Positions 1 to 8,119 of a stretch of 64,000 bases of DNA are shown here, in pieces (position 1 is the first letter of the stretch; each line of letters begins with the position of its first letter). Made by a program: the position numbers and the translations under genes. The notes under the pieces were generated by a model. The model was given only the letters and a program-made list of their open reading frames with translations, made no database searches and was not told the origin of the DNA. Source of the stretch: an uncultured Bacilli bacterium (GTDB lineage: Bacteria > Bacillota_I > Bacilli_A > RF39 > UBA660); assembly GCA_934130105.1 (NCBI GenBank), contig CAKOXL010000003.1, positions 1-64,000 of the forward strand, written 5' to 3'.

Positions 1-785
1 ATAGCAGCACCATTATTTTCTTTAATAGCCGCTAAATAAGCAAAATAAGTCCATTGAATAGCTTCTTTTGCATTACTTGCAGGAACACTAATATCATAAC
101 CATAACGAGATGCCATCTTTTTAATTTCATCTAAGGCACGATACTGCATAGATACTTCTTCTCTTAATTGCATTAAAGGTATATCCATAACAGGACCTTC
201 TAAATTAGCAAAATCTTTTTTCTTTTCTGCCATTAAAAAATCAATACCATATAACGCAACACGCCTATAATCCCCAATAATACGACCTCTACCATAACTA
301 TCAGGAAGTCCTGTTAATAAACCAACATGACGTGCCTTTCTAATTTCATCTGTATAACAGTCAAATACACCTTGATTATGTGTTTTACGAAATAAATTAA
401 AATACTTATCTACATTTTCATCTAATTTATAATTATAACTTTCAAGTTCTGAATAAACCATTCTAATACCACCATAAGGATTTACTATTCTCTTAAGTGG
501 CTTATCTGTTTGAAGTCCAACAATTACTTCATTTTCTTTATCAATATAACCCGGCATAAAACTATCAATTCCAGACATATTGGTAGTATCAATATCTAAA
601 ACATGTTTTTTAAGTTCTTCTTTTAATAACTCTTCACAAGTTTTCCATACCTTATCTGTTTTACTAGTTTTACCCTTCAAAAACGATTCATCTTGATCAT
701 AACCTTCATAATTTTTCTGAATGAAGTCACTAACATTAACTTCCTTCATCCAAATTCCTTCATTAAAATCTTCCCACTGTTTCAT
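1..785 (-). CDS. pflB: Pyruvate formate-lyase, N-terminal part (cut by window edge)
   Basis: Formate acetyltransferase, the glycyl-radical enzyme that converts pyruvate and CoA to acetyl-CoA and formate under anaerobic conditions. The reverse strand read from 785 gives an open frame of 261 codons starting MKQWEDFNEGIW and containing family segments such as GVFDCYTDEIRKARHVGLLTG and GRGRIIGDYRRVALYG. The start is preceded by a good ribosome binding site (AAAGGAGG). The catalytic cysteine pair and the glycyl-radical loop lie beyond the left edge, so they cannot be checked. The next gene is divergent across a 146-bp spacer. Identity is secure; completeness is unknown. Confidence 0.95.
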   Translation of the reverse strand, partial: MKQWEDFNEGIWMKEVNVSDFIQKNYEGYDQDESFLKGKTSKTDKVWKTCEELLKEELKKHVLDIDTTNMSGIDSFMPGYIDKENEVIVGLQTDKPLKRIVNPYGGIRMVYSELESYNYKLDENVDKYFNLFRKTHNQGVFDCYTDEIRKARHVGLLTGLPDSYGRGRIIGDYRRVALYGIDFLMAEKKKDFANLEGPVMDIPLMQLREEVSMQYRALDEIKKMASRYGYDISVPASNAKEAIQWTYFAYLAAIKENNGAA

Positions 786-931
786 TATTTTCCTCCTTTA
801 TTCTACTATTTTATTTTAACAAACTATCTAAATAATAGCTAGTAATTTTATCAATTTAAATTATATGTATCAATTATCAAAACAAGTTAAATTTTCAAGT
901 ATTTATCATAAGATAGTATAGGAGGTTTTTT

Positions 932-2347
932 ATGAATGAAAAATATACAGTTATTATAGATGCCGCTCATGGAGGCAAGGATCTAGGAAAATGTGCAAAT
1001 AACTTTCATGAAAAAGATTATTGTCTTTATTTAAGTAAATATTTAATGCTAGCATTAAATCAAGCTGATCTAACAGTTAAATTATCTAGAGAAGAAGATT
1101 ATGATTTAGAGCCATCTTCAAGAATAGATAAAATTAAAAATTTAATAACCAACAGTGATAAAACTATAATTATCTCATTACATTCACATTTTGATGATAA
1201 AAATACTGCCATTATATATTCAAAAGATGATAACACTAATCTTGCATCTATTATCTATAAAAACATGAAAGAAAATAATTTAGAGGCAACTAAACCAACG
1301 GTAAAAATTTTACCAGCTGATTGGAATAAAGATTATCATTATATAATGCGTGAAATAAACCAAATACCTACTATTATTCTAAGTTGCTTTTATAACACAA
1401 CAAATCCTAGTGAAAACTGTAACAAAATTATATCCGTAATAGCAAAATCAATATTAGAATTTATTGAAAATGCCGATATGAGATATAGTTATACAGTTAA
1501 AAAAGGCGATAGCCTATATTCCATCGCTAAAAATAACAACACAACTGTTGATGACATTAAAAAATTAAATAATCTATCATCTAATCTTTTATCACTAGGT
1601 CAAATATTAGAAATACCAAATAATGATGATACTGATACCCTAGAATATTTTACATATACAGTTAAAAGTGGCGATAATCTCTATGCTATAGCAAGAAAAT
1701 ATAATACAACAGCAGAACAAATTAAAAATTTAAATAATTTAGCTAGTAACTTACTATCAATTGGGCAAATACTAAAGATACCACTAAAAATACCATCAGA
1801 TGAAACAATCACTATTCCAACCTATGAAAATTATGTAGTAAAAAAAGGTGATAGCCTATATTCTATTGCTAAAAAATTTAACACTAACGTTAATGACATA
1901 ATGAAAGATAATTCTCTAACTTCAACCAATCTAACAATCGGCCAAGTTTTAAAGATTAAAACATCTTCTTCTGATTTTATCCCGACAGATGAATGTATAG
2001 GAGATCCTAGTTTATATGAAGAAGTTGAAGAAACAGAAATATATATTGTTGAAAAAGGTGATAGCCTATATTCTATTGCTAGAAAATTTAATACTACCGT
2101 AGATAACATAATAAAAGCAAATAATCTAACATCAACTAGCTTATCAATTGGACAAAGTTTAGAAATTCCAAAATCAAGTGCTGAAACAACAACTACCATT
2201 AATTACACAGTAAAAAAAGGTGATAGTCTCTACTCTATTTCTAAAATGTATAATACAACTCCAGAAAACATAAAAAATTTAAATAATTTAAAATCAAATA
2301 ATTTAGCAATCGGCCAAATTTTAAAAATAGAAAGGAAGAATAATTAA
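932..2347 (+). CDS. Amidase_3-like domain with five LysM repeats (spore cortex/coat protein)
   Basis: N-terminal N-acetylmuramoyl-L-alanine amidase (Amidase_3) fold followed by five LysM peptidoglycan-binding repeats, starting near residues 187, 241, 304, 370 and 424. The zinc-ligand positions look present (His13 in DAAHGG, Glu27, His84 in SLHSH). The segment where active enzymes carry the second catalytic Glu (LVE-type) reads IILSCFYN, so Ser151 sits at the expected Glu. Activity is therefore doubtful. There is no signal peptide, which fits a spore protein made in the mother cell. Its stop overlaps the next start by one base, in an operon with the split SleC genes. RBS AGGAGG sits just upstream, and CATAAGATA (907-915) resembles a sigma-E/K -10 but lies very close to it. 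Confidence 0.85.
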   Translation: MNEKYTVIIDAAHGGKDLGKCANNFHEKDYCLYLSKYLMLALNQADLTVKLSREEDYDLEPSSRIDKIKNLITNSDKTIIISLHSHFDDKNTAIIYSKDDNTNLASIIYKNMKENNLEATKPTVKILPADWNKDYHYIMREINQIPTIILSCFYNTTNPSENCNKIISVIAKSILEFIENADMRYSYTVKKGDSLYSIAKNNNTTVDDIKKLNNLSSNLLSLGQILEIPNNDDTDTLEYFTYTVKSGDNLYAIARKYNTTAEQIKNLNNLASNLLSIGQILKIPLKIPSDETITIPTYENYVVKKGDSLYSIAKKFNTNVNDIMKDNSLTSTNLTIGQVLKIKTSSSDFIPTDECIGDPSLYEEVEETEIYIVEKGDSLYSIARKFNTTVDNIIKANNLTSTSLSIGQSLEIPKSSAETTTTINYTVKKGDSLYSISKMYNTTPENIKNLNNLKSNNLAIGQILKIERKNN

Positions 2348-2721
2348 TGAATAAAGATCAAGTATATGAAAAATTCCTAGAGGAAAATCCCGATGTAGGA
2401 ATATTAAAAGTTCAAATATCACTTGCAGAACAAGCAATTCCTATTCCTAATGTTGATGTATTAATAGAAAAAAAGGTATCTAATTTAACACTTAATTTCT
2501 TTGAAGGACTAACTGATGGAAGTGGTACTATTTCTAATATCGATTTACCTGCACCAGTCATTAAAGATAAAGATGAACCAGAATATGTAATGTATCAATT
2601 AATAGTTAAACATCCTAATTACGTAGGACCTACTACTTTTCAAATACCAATATATAGTGGACAAAAAATGATTCAATATATAACGCTAGTACCTAAACGT
2701 AAGGAGAATAATAATGGATAG
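2347..2721 (+). CDS. SleC N-terminal domain as a separate protein
   Basis: 124-residue beta-sandwich protein, like the transthyretin/carboxypeptidase-regulatory-type domain that opens clostridial SleC. Visible features are ILKVQISLAEQAIPIPNVDV, the turn TDGSGTISNIDLPAP and a closing strand ending in YITLVPKRK. In SleC this region is the N-terminal domain of one polypeptide. Here it ends and the remainder begins in another frame, with the two coding regions overlapping by 8 bases (2714-2721), which suggests translational coupling. Homology to the SleC N-domain is inferred from pattern memory, not a search. It could be a chaperone-like or anchoring partner for the downstream enzyme. Confidence 0.75.
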   Translation: MNKDQVYEKFLEENPDVGILKVQISLAEQAIPIPNVDVLIEKKVSNLTLNFFEGLTDGSGTISNIDLPAPVIKDKDEPEYVMYQLIVKHPNYVGPTTFQIPIYSGQKMIQYITLVPKRKENNNG

Positions 2722-4066
2722 AGCAACTGTTTTAGAACCATTTATACCTACTCAAATAATTGTTCACTTAGGAAAGCCAGATGAAAATGCAAGAAATGTT
2801 AGAATCCCCTTCATAAATTACATCAAAAATGTTGCTAGTAGTGAAATATATCCAACTTGGCCTGAAAATGCTTTAAGAGCTAATATTATAGCTATTATTA
2901 CATTTACTTTAAATAGAATTTATAATGAATGGTATCCTAGTAAGGGTTATTCTTTTGATATAACAAGCTTACCTAGTTATGATCAAACATTCGTTGAAAA
3001 TAGAACTTTATTTGAAACCATTACACAGATTGTGGATGAAATCTTTAATAATTATGTTGTAAAAGACGGCCAAATACAACCTTATTTTACTAAATATTGT
3101 GATGGAAAAAATACTATTTGTGAAGGTTTATCCCAATGGGGTACTGTAACACTTGCTAAACAAGGAAAAACACCTCTTCAAATTTTAGAATATTATTATG
3201 GTGATGATATCAAAATTATTACTAATGCCAAAACACTAGAGCCTATTGCTTCATATCCAGGTGTTCCACTAAAATTAGGAGATGCTAGAGAAGAAATTAG
3301 AATAATACAACGTGAGTTAAATGCTATTCATCAAAATTATCCACTGCTCCCAATTATTGATCCTGTTAATTTATTTTTTACCGTAGAAACAGAAAATACA
3401 GTTCAAAAATTTCAAGAAATATTCAACTTACCAATAACAGGCATTATTGATAAAGCCACATGGTACAAAATAAAATATATCTATAATAGTGTTAAAAAAG
3501 TATATGATTTATATACTGAAGGTATTAAATTAGACGAAGTACAAATTAAATATAGTACTGAATTAAAGCATGGTGATAACGGCCAAGAAGTACAGGTATT
3601 ACATTATTTTCTAGGTGTAATATCATACTTTGATGATGAATTACCACTTTTAAGTGTTGATTCTGTATATACAGATAATACTGAACAAATGGTTAAAAAC
3701 TTTCAGAAAAAATATAATATAAATGAAACTGGAGTTACAAATCGTGAAACTTGGAATAAAATTTTAGAAGTTTATCAGGATACAATAGATAATATTCCAA
3801 CATCATATAGTGAAGTTGTTGATGAAATTTATCCAGGTAGATTTTTATCACGTGGTATGAGTGGTGATGATGTAAGGATACTACAAAATTATCTTTTAAA
3901 AATATGTCAAAAATTTCATGATATTCCAGGAGTGCGTGTAACTGGTACATTTGACGAATTAACAGAAAGATCAGTTAAAGTTTTGCAGAAAAGATTCAAT
4001 CAAGAAGTAAATGGTGTTGTTGGGCCCGTTACATGGCGTGATATTGTAGAAAGGTCAAAGGAATAA
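2714..4066 (+). CDS. sleC: SleC-type spore cortex-lytic enzyme, SpoIID-like catalytic part plus PG-binding repeats
   Basis: Residues 1 to about 165 match the catalytic part of clostridial SleC, a SpoIID-like lytic transglycosylase that degrades cortex peptidoglycan during germination. Characteristic stretches are YIKNVASSEIYPTWPENALR (with the candidate catalytic Glu in WPENAL), FTLNRIYNEWYPSKGY and YFTKYCDGK. Three PG_binding_1 repeats follow (about 185-265, 290-360, 380-445), each ending in a TW motif. It lacks the N-terminal prepro/N-domain of SleC, which is supplied by the overlapping upstream gene. RBS AAGGAG is inside that gene. Probable third cistron of a cortex operon; family assignment is strong, cleavage specificity is not shown. 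Confidence 0.85.
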   Translation: MDRATVLEPFIPTQIIVHLGKPDENARNVRIPFINYIKNVASSEIYPTWPENALRANIIAIITFTLNRIYNEWYPSKGYSFDITSLPSYDQTFVENRTLFETITQIVDEIFNNYVVKDGQIQPYFTKYCDGKNTICEGLSQWGTVTLAKQGKTPLQILEYYYGDDIKIITNAKTLEPIASYPGVPLKLGDAREEIRIIQRELNAIHQNYPLLPIIDPVNLFFTVETENTVQKFQEIFNLPITGIIDKATWYKIKYIYNSVKKVYDLYTEGIKLDEVQIKYSTELKHGDNGQEVQVLHYFLGVISYFDDELPLLSVDSVYTDNTEQMVKNFQKKYNINETGVTNRETWNKILEVYQDTIDNIPTSYSEVVDEIYPGRFLSRGMSGDDVRILQNYLLKICQKFHDIPGVRVTGTFDELTERSVKVLQKRFNQEVNGVVGPVTWRDIVERSKE

Positions 4067-4091
4067 TAAAATAAGGGATAACTATAATTAA

Positions 4092-4118
4092 ACACAACCA
4101 TTAAACAAACATATATTA
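4092..4118 (+). promoter_or_regulatory. Sigma-K-like promoter of first collagen gene
   Basis: AC at 4092-4093, exactly 16 bases, then CATATATTA at 4110-4118. This fits the late mother-cell consensus AC-N16-CATANNNTA. The predicted start lies about 12 bases before the ribosome binding site. The same AC-N16-CATATATTA arrangement recurs before the next collagen gene. Confidence 0.65.
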
Positions 4119-4138
4119 AAATAGAAAGGAATGATTAT

Positions 4139-4993
4139 ATGTTTGAAGATAATAATAACTGCAAAAAAGATAAATACTGTAAATTACCAAATGGTTGTTA
4201 TTTAATGGGTCCAACTGGTCCTAGAGGACCTAGGGGTCCTGTTACAATTACTGTTAGAAATACAACAACAGGTTTACCTGACACTCAAGCTACTGTTGTA
4301 AATAGTGGTACTAGTGATGATATTATTCTAGATTTCATGATTCCAAGAGGAAGCACTGGACCAACTGGACCAACAGGAAAAACAGGGCCAACAGGCCCTA
4401 AGGGTGATACTGGAGAAAGAGGTATAGCTGGACCAATGGGACCAACTGGTGCTCAAGGAATCCAAGGGCCTCAAGGTTTAAAAGGCGATCAAGGTCCACA
4501 AGGAATCCCAGGAACACCAGGTGCACCAGGCGCACAAGGGCCAACTGGACCTACTGGACCTAGAGGACCTGCTGGATTTGAATCTATGTTTGGACGTAAA
4601 TATGATAATGCTACTAATACTATTACATTAGAAGCAAATATTGCTCAAACAATCCCACTAGGTAGTACAGGACCAAATTCAGGAATCACAACTGGTACTC
4701 AAAATGCATTAACTATCACTCAAAGTGGTACTTATCAAATAGATTATTACTTTTCAGGATCAACCAATGTTAATGCTAACGTTACTGTTGAAATAAGTCA
4801 AAATCAAACACCAATTGGTAGTACTACTATCATAAAAGATGTAGAAGCAAACAAAGATACTGACTTCATTGGTAGTTCAATTAATTCTTTTGCAAATGGT
4901 GATAATATCAGTATGTCAATAGAATCAACATCAGCAGTAACAATATCCCCAACTTCAGGAACAAATGCATATTTAAACATCCACAAATTATAA
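4139..4993 (+). CDS. Collagen-like exosporium protein (BclA type)
   Basis: 284 residues: a short Cys-rich head (MFEDNNNCKKDKYC, then CYLMGPTGPRG); a first collagen stretch; a small beta module (TITVRNTTTG to LDFMIPRG); a long uninterrupted Gly-X-Y run (about residues 70-150, many GPTGPT and GPQG triplets); and a C-terminal TNF/C1q-like domain of about 130 residues starting at FGRKYDNATNTITLEAN. BclA-family proteins form trimeric hair-like filaments on the spore surface. Start supported by GAAAGGA. A terminator follows. Sigma-K-like promoter upstream points to late mother-cell expression. Threonine-rich triplets are likely glycosylation sites. Confidence 0.9.
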   Translation: MFEDNNNCKKDKYCKLPNGCYLMGPTGPRGPRGPVTITVRNTTTGLPDTQATVVNSGTSDDIILDFMIPRGSTGPTGPTGKTGPTGPKGDTGERGIAGPMGPTGAQGIQGPQGLKGDQGPQGIPGTPGAPGAQGPTGPTGPRGPAGFESMFGRKYDNATNTITLEANIAQTIPLGSTGPNSGITTGTQNALTITQSGTYQIDYYFSGSTNVNANVTVEISQNQTPIGSTTIIKDVEANKDTDFIGSSINSFANGDNISMSIESTSAVTISPTSGTNAYLNIHKL

Positions 4994-5006
4994 TATTTTA
5001 AAAAAG

Positions 5007-5038
5007 TAAACGTTTTATAAATAGACGTTTATTTTTTT
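5007..5038 (+). terminator. Intrinsic terminator after first collagen gene
   Basis: Stem TAAACGT (5007-5013) pairs with ACGTTTA (5025-5031), followed by seven T residues. It separates the first two collagen genes, consistent with each having its own promoter. Confidence 0.8.
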
Positions 5039-5053
5039 ATGACATAAAAACAG

Positions 5054-5080
5054 ACGTGATAATAAAAACATCATATATTA
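5054..5080 (+). promoter_or_regulatory. Sigma-K-like promoter of second collagen gene
   Basis: AC at 5054-5055, 16 bases, then CATATATTA at 5072-5080. The -10 and spacing are identical to the promoter at 4092-4118, while the spacer sequence differs. That argues for selection on the promoter elements, not simple duplication. Confidence 0.65.
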
Positions 5081-5100
5081 CCATAGAAAGGAGAAAAAGT

Positions 5101-6060
5101 ATGTTTGAAGGAAAAAATAATTGTTGTAAAAAATGGGAACTTTTAAATTCATGTTACCTACTAGGGCCAACTGGGCCAAGAGGAACATCTGATACTCTAG
5201 AAATAAGAAACACAATAACAGGAGATGTTGGTACAGAAGCTAAAGTAATTGATACTACTGGTGCCCCTCATCATGTATTAGATTTCATAATTCCACAAGG
5301 AAAAGAAGGAACACCTGGTGCTAACTTAAATATTTTAGGCCATTATGATACACTAGATGATTTGAAAAAAGATCACCCTACCGGTCAAAAATATGATGCT
5401 TACCTTGTAGGAAAAGATTTATATATTTGGACAGATACTGGTACTAGTTGGGAAGATGTAGGTCCAATAGAAGGACCACAAGGTGAAAAAGGAGATAAAG
5501 GCGACAAAGGTGATAAGGGTGATATTGGCCCAACTGGTCCTAAAGGAGATACTAGTTACCCTATCGTTAGTTACCTAGTTACTTTTAATCCAGGCACTAG
5601 TGAAGATGGTGTTGAAATATTATCAGGTGATAAATTACCAATTGATAGAAAAGAAATAGATATTACGAATTTAGTAACATTAGATAAAGAAAATAAAACT
5701 ATCAAATTTAATAGAATCGGGTATTATAAAGTCGTTTTTGTTGCTTCTGCTTACACTCAAGCAACTGATATTGAATTTAACCCCCACCGTGACTTTGTAT
5801 CTTTAGGCTTTGGTACTAGTAGCGATATTATCTATATTGGTGCTAGTGAATGGGTGTATGATGAAACAGCTACTCAAATAATAGGTCAAGGGGTTATAGC
5901 TGTTGATAACACAGATAATGTTTATTCTTTAATGAATGTTGGAAAATACACCATTTACTTAAATACTCCTGATATTTTAGATATTAATTCTCACTCTTAT
6001 TTTACCAATTCCCTACTCACTATTACGGTAGAATATTTAGGAAAACAAACTAGTGAATAA
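5101..6060 (+). CDS. Collagen-like exosporium protein
   Basis: Start placed at the ATG of MFEGKNNCCKKWE because GAAAGGAG lies directly before it and the first collagen gene starts in the same way (MFED, Cys-rich). An in-frame ATG 45 bases upstream has no such site and would overlap the sigma-K-like promoter. The 319-residue protein has a Cys-rich head with SCYLLGPTGPRG; the beta module TLEIRNTITG to LDFIIPQG; a non-collagenous segment (about 75-135); a short Gly-X-Y run rich in GDKGDK; and an unusual C-terminal domain of about 150 residues unlike those of its neighbours. Likely spore-surface structural protein. Confidence 0.85.
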   Translation: MFEGKNNCCKKWELLNSCYLLGPTGPRGTSDTLEIRNTITGDVGTEAKVIDTTGAPHHVLDFIIPQGKEGTPGANLNILGHYDTLDDLKKDHPTGQKYDAYLVGKDLYIWTDTGTSWEDVGPIEGPQGEKGDKGDKGDKGDIGPTGPKGDTSYPIVSYLVTFNPGTSEDGVEILSGDKLPIDRKEIDITNLVTLDKENKTIKFNRIGYYKVVFVASAYTQATDIEFNPHRDFVSLGFGTSSDIIYIGASEWVYDETATQIIGQGVIAVDNTDNVYSLMNVGKYTIYLNTPDILDINSHSYFTNSLLTITVEYLGKQTSE

Positions 6061-6101
6061 TATATAACAGCAAACTAACATAGAATAAACTGAGGTGAAA
6101 A

Positions 6102-7196
6102 ATGAAAAAATATAAAGTATGCGTATATGCTATCTGTAAAAACGAAGAAAAATTTATAGAACGTTGGGTAGAATCAATGAAGGAAGCTGATGAAATATAC
6201 GTTTTAGATACTGGTTCAACTGATAATAGTATAAAATTATTAAAAAAATTAGGCGTAAATGTCAAAAAGAAAACATTTAAGCAATGGCGATTTGATAAAG
6301 CTAGAAATTTATCTTTAAAAATGGTACCTAAAGATACTGATATTTGTGTATGCACTGATATTGATGAAACGTTTGACAGTGGTTGGCGTGAAAAATTAGA
6401 AAATGCCTGGGAAAAAGGAAAAACCAATAGACTCTTATACACTTATAATTGGAGTCTTGATAAAAACAACAATCCACTAGTAACATTTTATACAGAAAAA
6501 ATTCATAGTAGAAATGATTATATATGGACACATCCAGTTCATGAGGTATTAACATACATTGGTAAAAATCAAGAAGAAACAAAGACCGTAGATGAAATAG
6601 TACTTAATCATTATCCTGACTTGAAAAAATCAAGAAGCAATTATTTAGAATTATTAGAGCTATCAGTCAAAGAAGATCCAAATGATGATAGAAATACGCA
6701 TTACCTAGGTCGAGAATATATGTATCATGAAAAATGGAATGAGGCAATTGATACATTAATAAAACATTTATCATTAAAAAAAGCCACATGGAAGGATGAA
6801 AGATGTGCATCAATGAGATTTATTGCAAGATGTTATGAAAAATTAAAAAGATATGATGAAGCTAAAATGTGGCTAGATAAAGCAATATTAGAATCACCAT
6901 ACTTAAGAGATCCATACATGGAAAGAGCCATTCTAGAATATAATTTAGGAAACTATGAAGAAGTAGAAAAATATTGTTTAATGGCATTAAAAATAAATAC
7001 CCATGAAAAAACTTATATAAATGAAGTTTTTAGTTGGAATAATACCGTTTATGACCTACTATCTTTGTGTTATTTTTACAAAAACGATCTAGAAAAAGCT
7101 ATTTTTTATTTAAATATAGCGCTAGAAATGGAGCCAAATAATAAAAGGCTTAAAAATAACCTAAAAATAATGAAAAATATGATTAAAAATAATTAA
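6102..7196 (+). CDS. Family 2 glycosyltransferase with C-terminal TPR repeats
   Basis: N-terminal GT2 (GT-A fold) domain: VCVYAICKNEEKFIERWVES, then LDTGSTDNS and the DxD-type metal site in CTDIDETF near residue 87. From about residue 200 the chain is TPR-like (YLGREYMYHEKWNEAID, RCYEKLKRYDEAKMWLDKAI, ALEMEPNN). It is soluble, so it probably acts in the cytosol on a protein acceptor. It lies between collagen-like genes, just as glycosyltransferases sit beside bclA genes in other spore formers, so glycosylation of the Thr-rich collagen is the likely role (inference). CATAGAATA at 6079-6087 resembles a sigma-K -10, without a clear -35. RBS GAGGTGA. Confidence 0.85.
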   Translation: MKKYKVCVYAICKNEEKFIERWVESMKEADEIYVLDTGSTDNSIKLLKKLGVNVKKKTFKQWRFDKARNLSLKMVPKDTDICVCTDIDETFDSGWREKLENAWEKGKTNRLLYTYNWSLDKNNNPLVTFYTEKIHSRNDYIWTHPVHEVLTYIGKNQEETKTVDEIVLNHYPDLKKSRSNYLELLELSVKEDPNDDRNTHYLGREYMYHEKWNEAIDTLIKHLSLKKATWKDERCASMRFIARCYEKLKRYDEAKMWLDKAILESPYLRDPYMERAILEYNLGNYEEVEKYCLMALKINTHEKTYINEVFSWNNTVYDLLSLCYFYKNDLEKAIFYLNIALEMEPNNKRLKNNLKIMKNMIKNN

Positions 7197-7250
7197 TACC
7201 ATGTTGAATGTTAATTACCAAAATATATATTTATAAAGGAGAATCAAACC

Positions 7251-7838
7251 ATGAATAGATATCCAAGTTCAAACTGTTACCATATTATTAATGGAGCAAC
7301 AGGTCCAATAGGGCCAACCGGACCAACTGGGCCTATTGGGCCAACAGGTATAACTGGGCCAACTGGACCTATCGGCCCTACCGGTGTAACAGGCCCTACT
7401 GGCCCTAGCGGTGAAGCATTTACTAAGGAATTCGCACATAAATATAACGATGAAGGCGATACCTTAGAACTAACAGCTAACATACCACATCAAGTTAGTT
7501 TAAATATTTCGGGTGAAGCATCAGGGATAACTGTAAATCTAGAAAACAGTATGATTATTAATTCATTTGGAACCTATAAAATTGAATATTTTTTCTCTGG
7601 ATCTATTTCTGATAATGCTGCATTAGTAGTTGAAGTAGATAATAATGATGTATCAATAAATGGAACTGAAATAAGTAAAGATGTAATTGTAAACACTGAT
7701 ACTGATTTTCAAGGCGCCGTTATTGTTGTTGCTAATCCAAAGGATATTATAGATATGAAAGTTAGAGCTAATAAAAATGTAACTTTAACCCCTGCCCCAG
7801 ACCTAAATGCATATTTAATAATAACAAAGTTGATATAA
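7251..7838 (+). CDS. Short collagen-like exosporium protein
   Basis: 195 residues: a very short head (MNRYPSSNCYHIINGATGP), about 13 Gly-X-Y triplets that are almost all GPTGPI/GPTGPT/GVTGPT, and a C-terminal TNF-like domain from about residue 60 (FAHKYNDEGDTLELTAN). That domain is recognisably related to the one in the first collagen gene, sharing the YKIEYFFSGS and KDVIVNTDTDFQG patterns. Start supported by AAAGGAG. It is probably read with the glycosyltransferase or from a weak promoter in the 54-bp gap. Role inferred: minor trimeric spore-surface filament. Confidence 0.88.
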   Translation: MNRYPSSNCYHIINGATGPIGPTGPTGPIGPTGITGPTGPIGPTGVTGPTGPSGEAFTKEFAHKYNDEGDTLELTANIPHQVSLNISGEASGITVNLENSMIINSFGTYKIEYFFSGSISDNAALVVEVDNNDVSINGTEISKDVIVNTDTDFQGAVIVVANPKDIIDMKVRANKNVTLTPAPDLNAYLIITKLI

Positions 7839-7890
7839 ATATTAAAAATTTAGGTTTAAATAAAATCTCTCAAAACAAAATTATAAACAA

Positions 7891-7922
7891 AAAAGATTCG
7901 TGTTTTTATTACGAATCTTTTT
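7891..7922. terminator. Bidirectional intrinsic terminator
   Basis: AAAAGATTCGT (7891-7901) pairs with ACGAATCTTTT (7911-7921), with T-runs on both strands. It closes the collagen cluster on the plus strand and tRNA-His on the minus strand. Confidence 0.85.
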
Positions 7923-7933
7923 ATTAACAAATA

Positions 7934-8010
7934 TGGGGCGGAATATGGGGATCGAACCCATGCATACCGGAGCCACAATCCGGCGTGTTAACCACTTCAC
8001 CAATACCGCC
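7934..8010 (-). tRNA. tRNA-His (GTG)
   Basis: Complete cloverleaf on the minus strand with anticodon GTG in the loop TTGTGGC, T-arm GGTTCGATCC, an encoded extra G at -1 paired with C73 (typical of tRNA-His), and an encoded CCA end. Confidence 0.95.
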
Positions 8011-8119
8011 ATCAATGTATTAATTATTTAACTAAAAAATACATTCTTATTTTACCAACAAAATTTTCTTTTTGCAATACCTTTTTACTTATTTTAAATA
8101 AATATCACACAATAAACAT

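Noticed and set aside
2714..4066. Gene as SpoIID, the engulfment enzyme
   Set aside because: It lacks a membrane anchor and carries three PG-binding repeats plus SleC-specific stretches (YIKNVASSEIYPTWPE), so SleC is the better call.
4139..4570. GC-rich GPT-coding repeats as a mobile element or CRISPR
   Set aside because: The periodicity is 9 bases from Gly-X-Y codons inside a clear collagen-like protein.
7277..7483. Proline/Gly/Val-rich minus-strand frame opposite the short collagen gene
   Set aside because: It is the antisense mirror of the collagen codons with no ribosome binding site.
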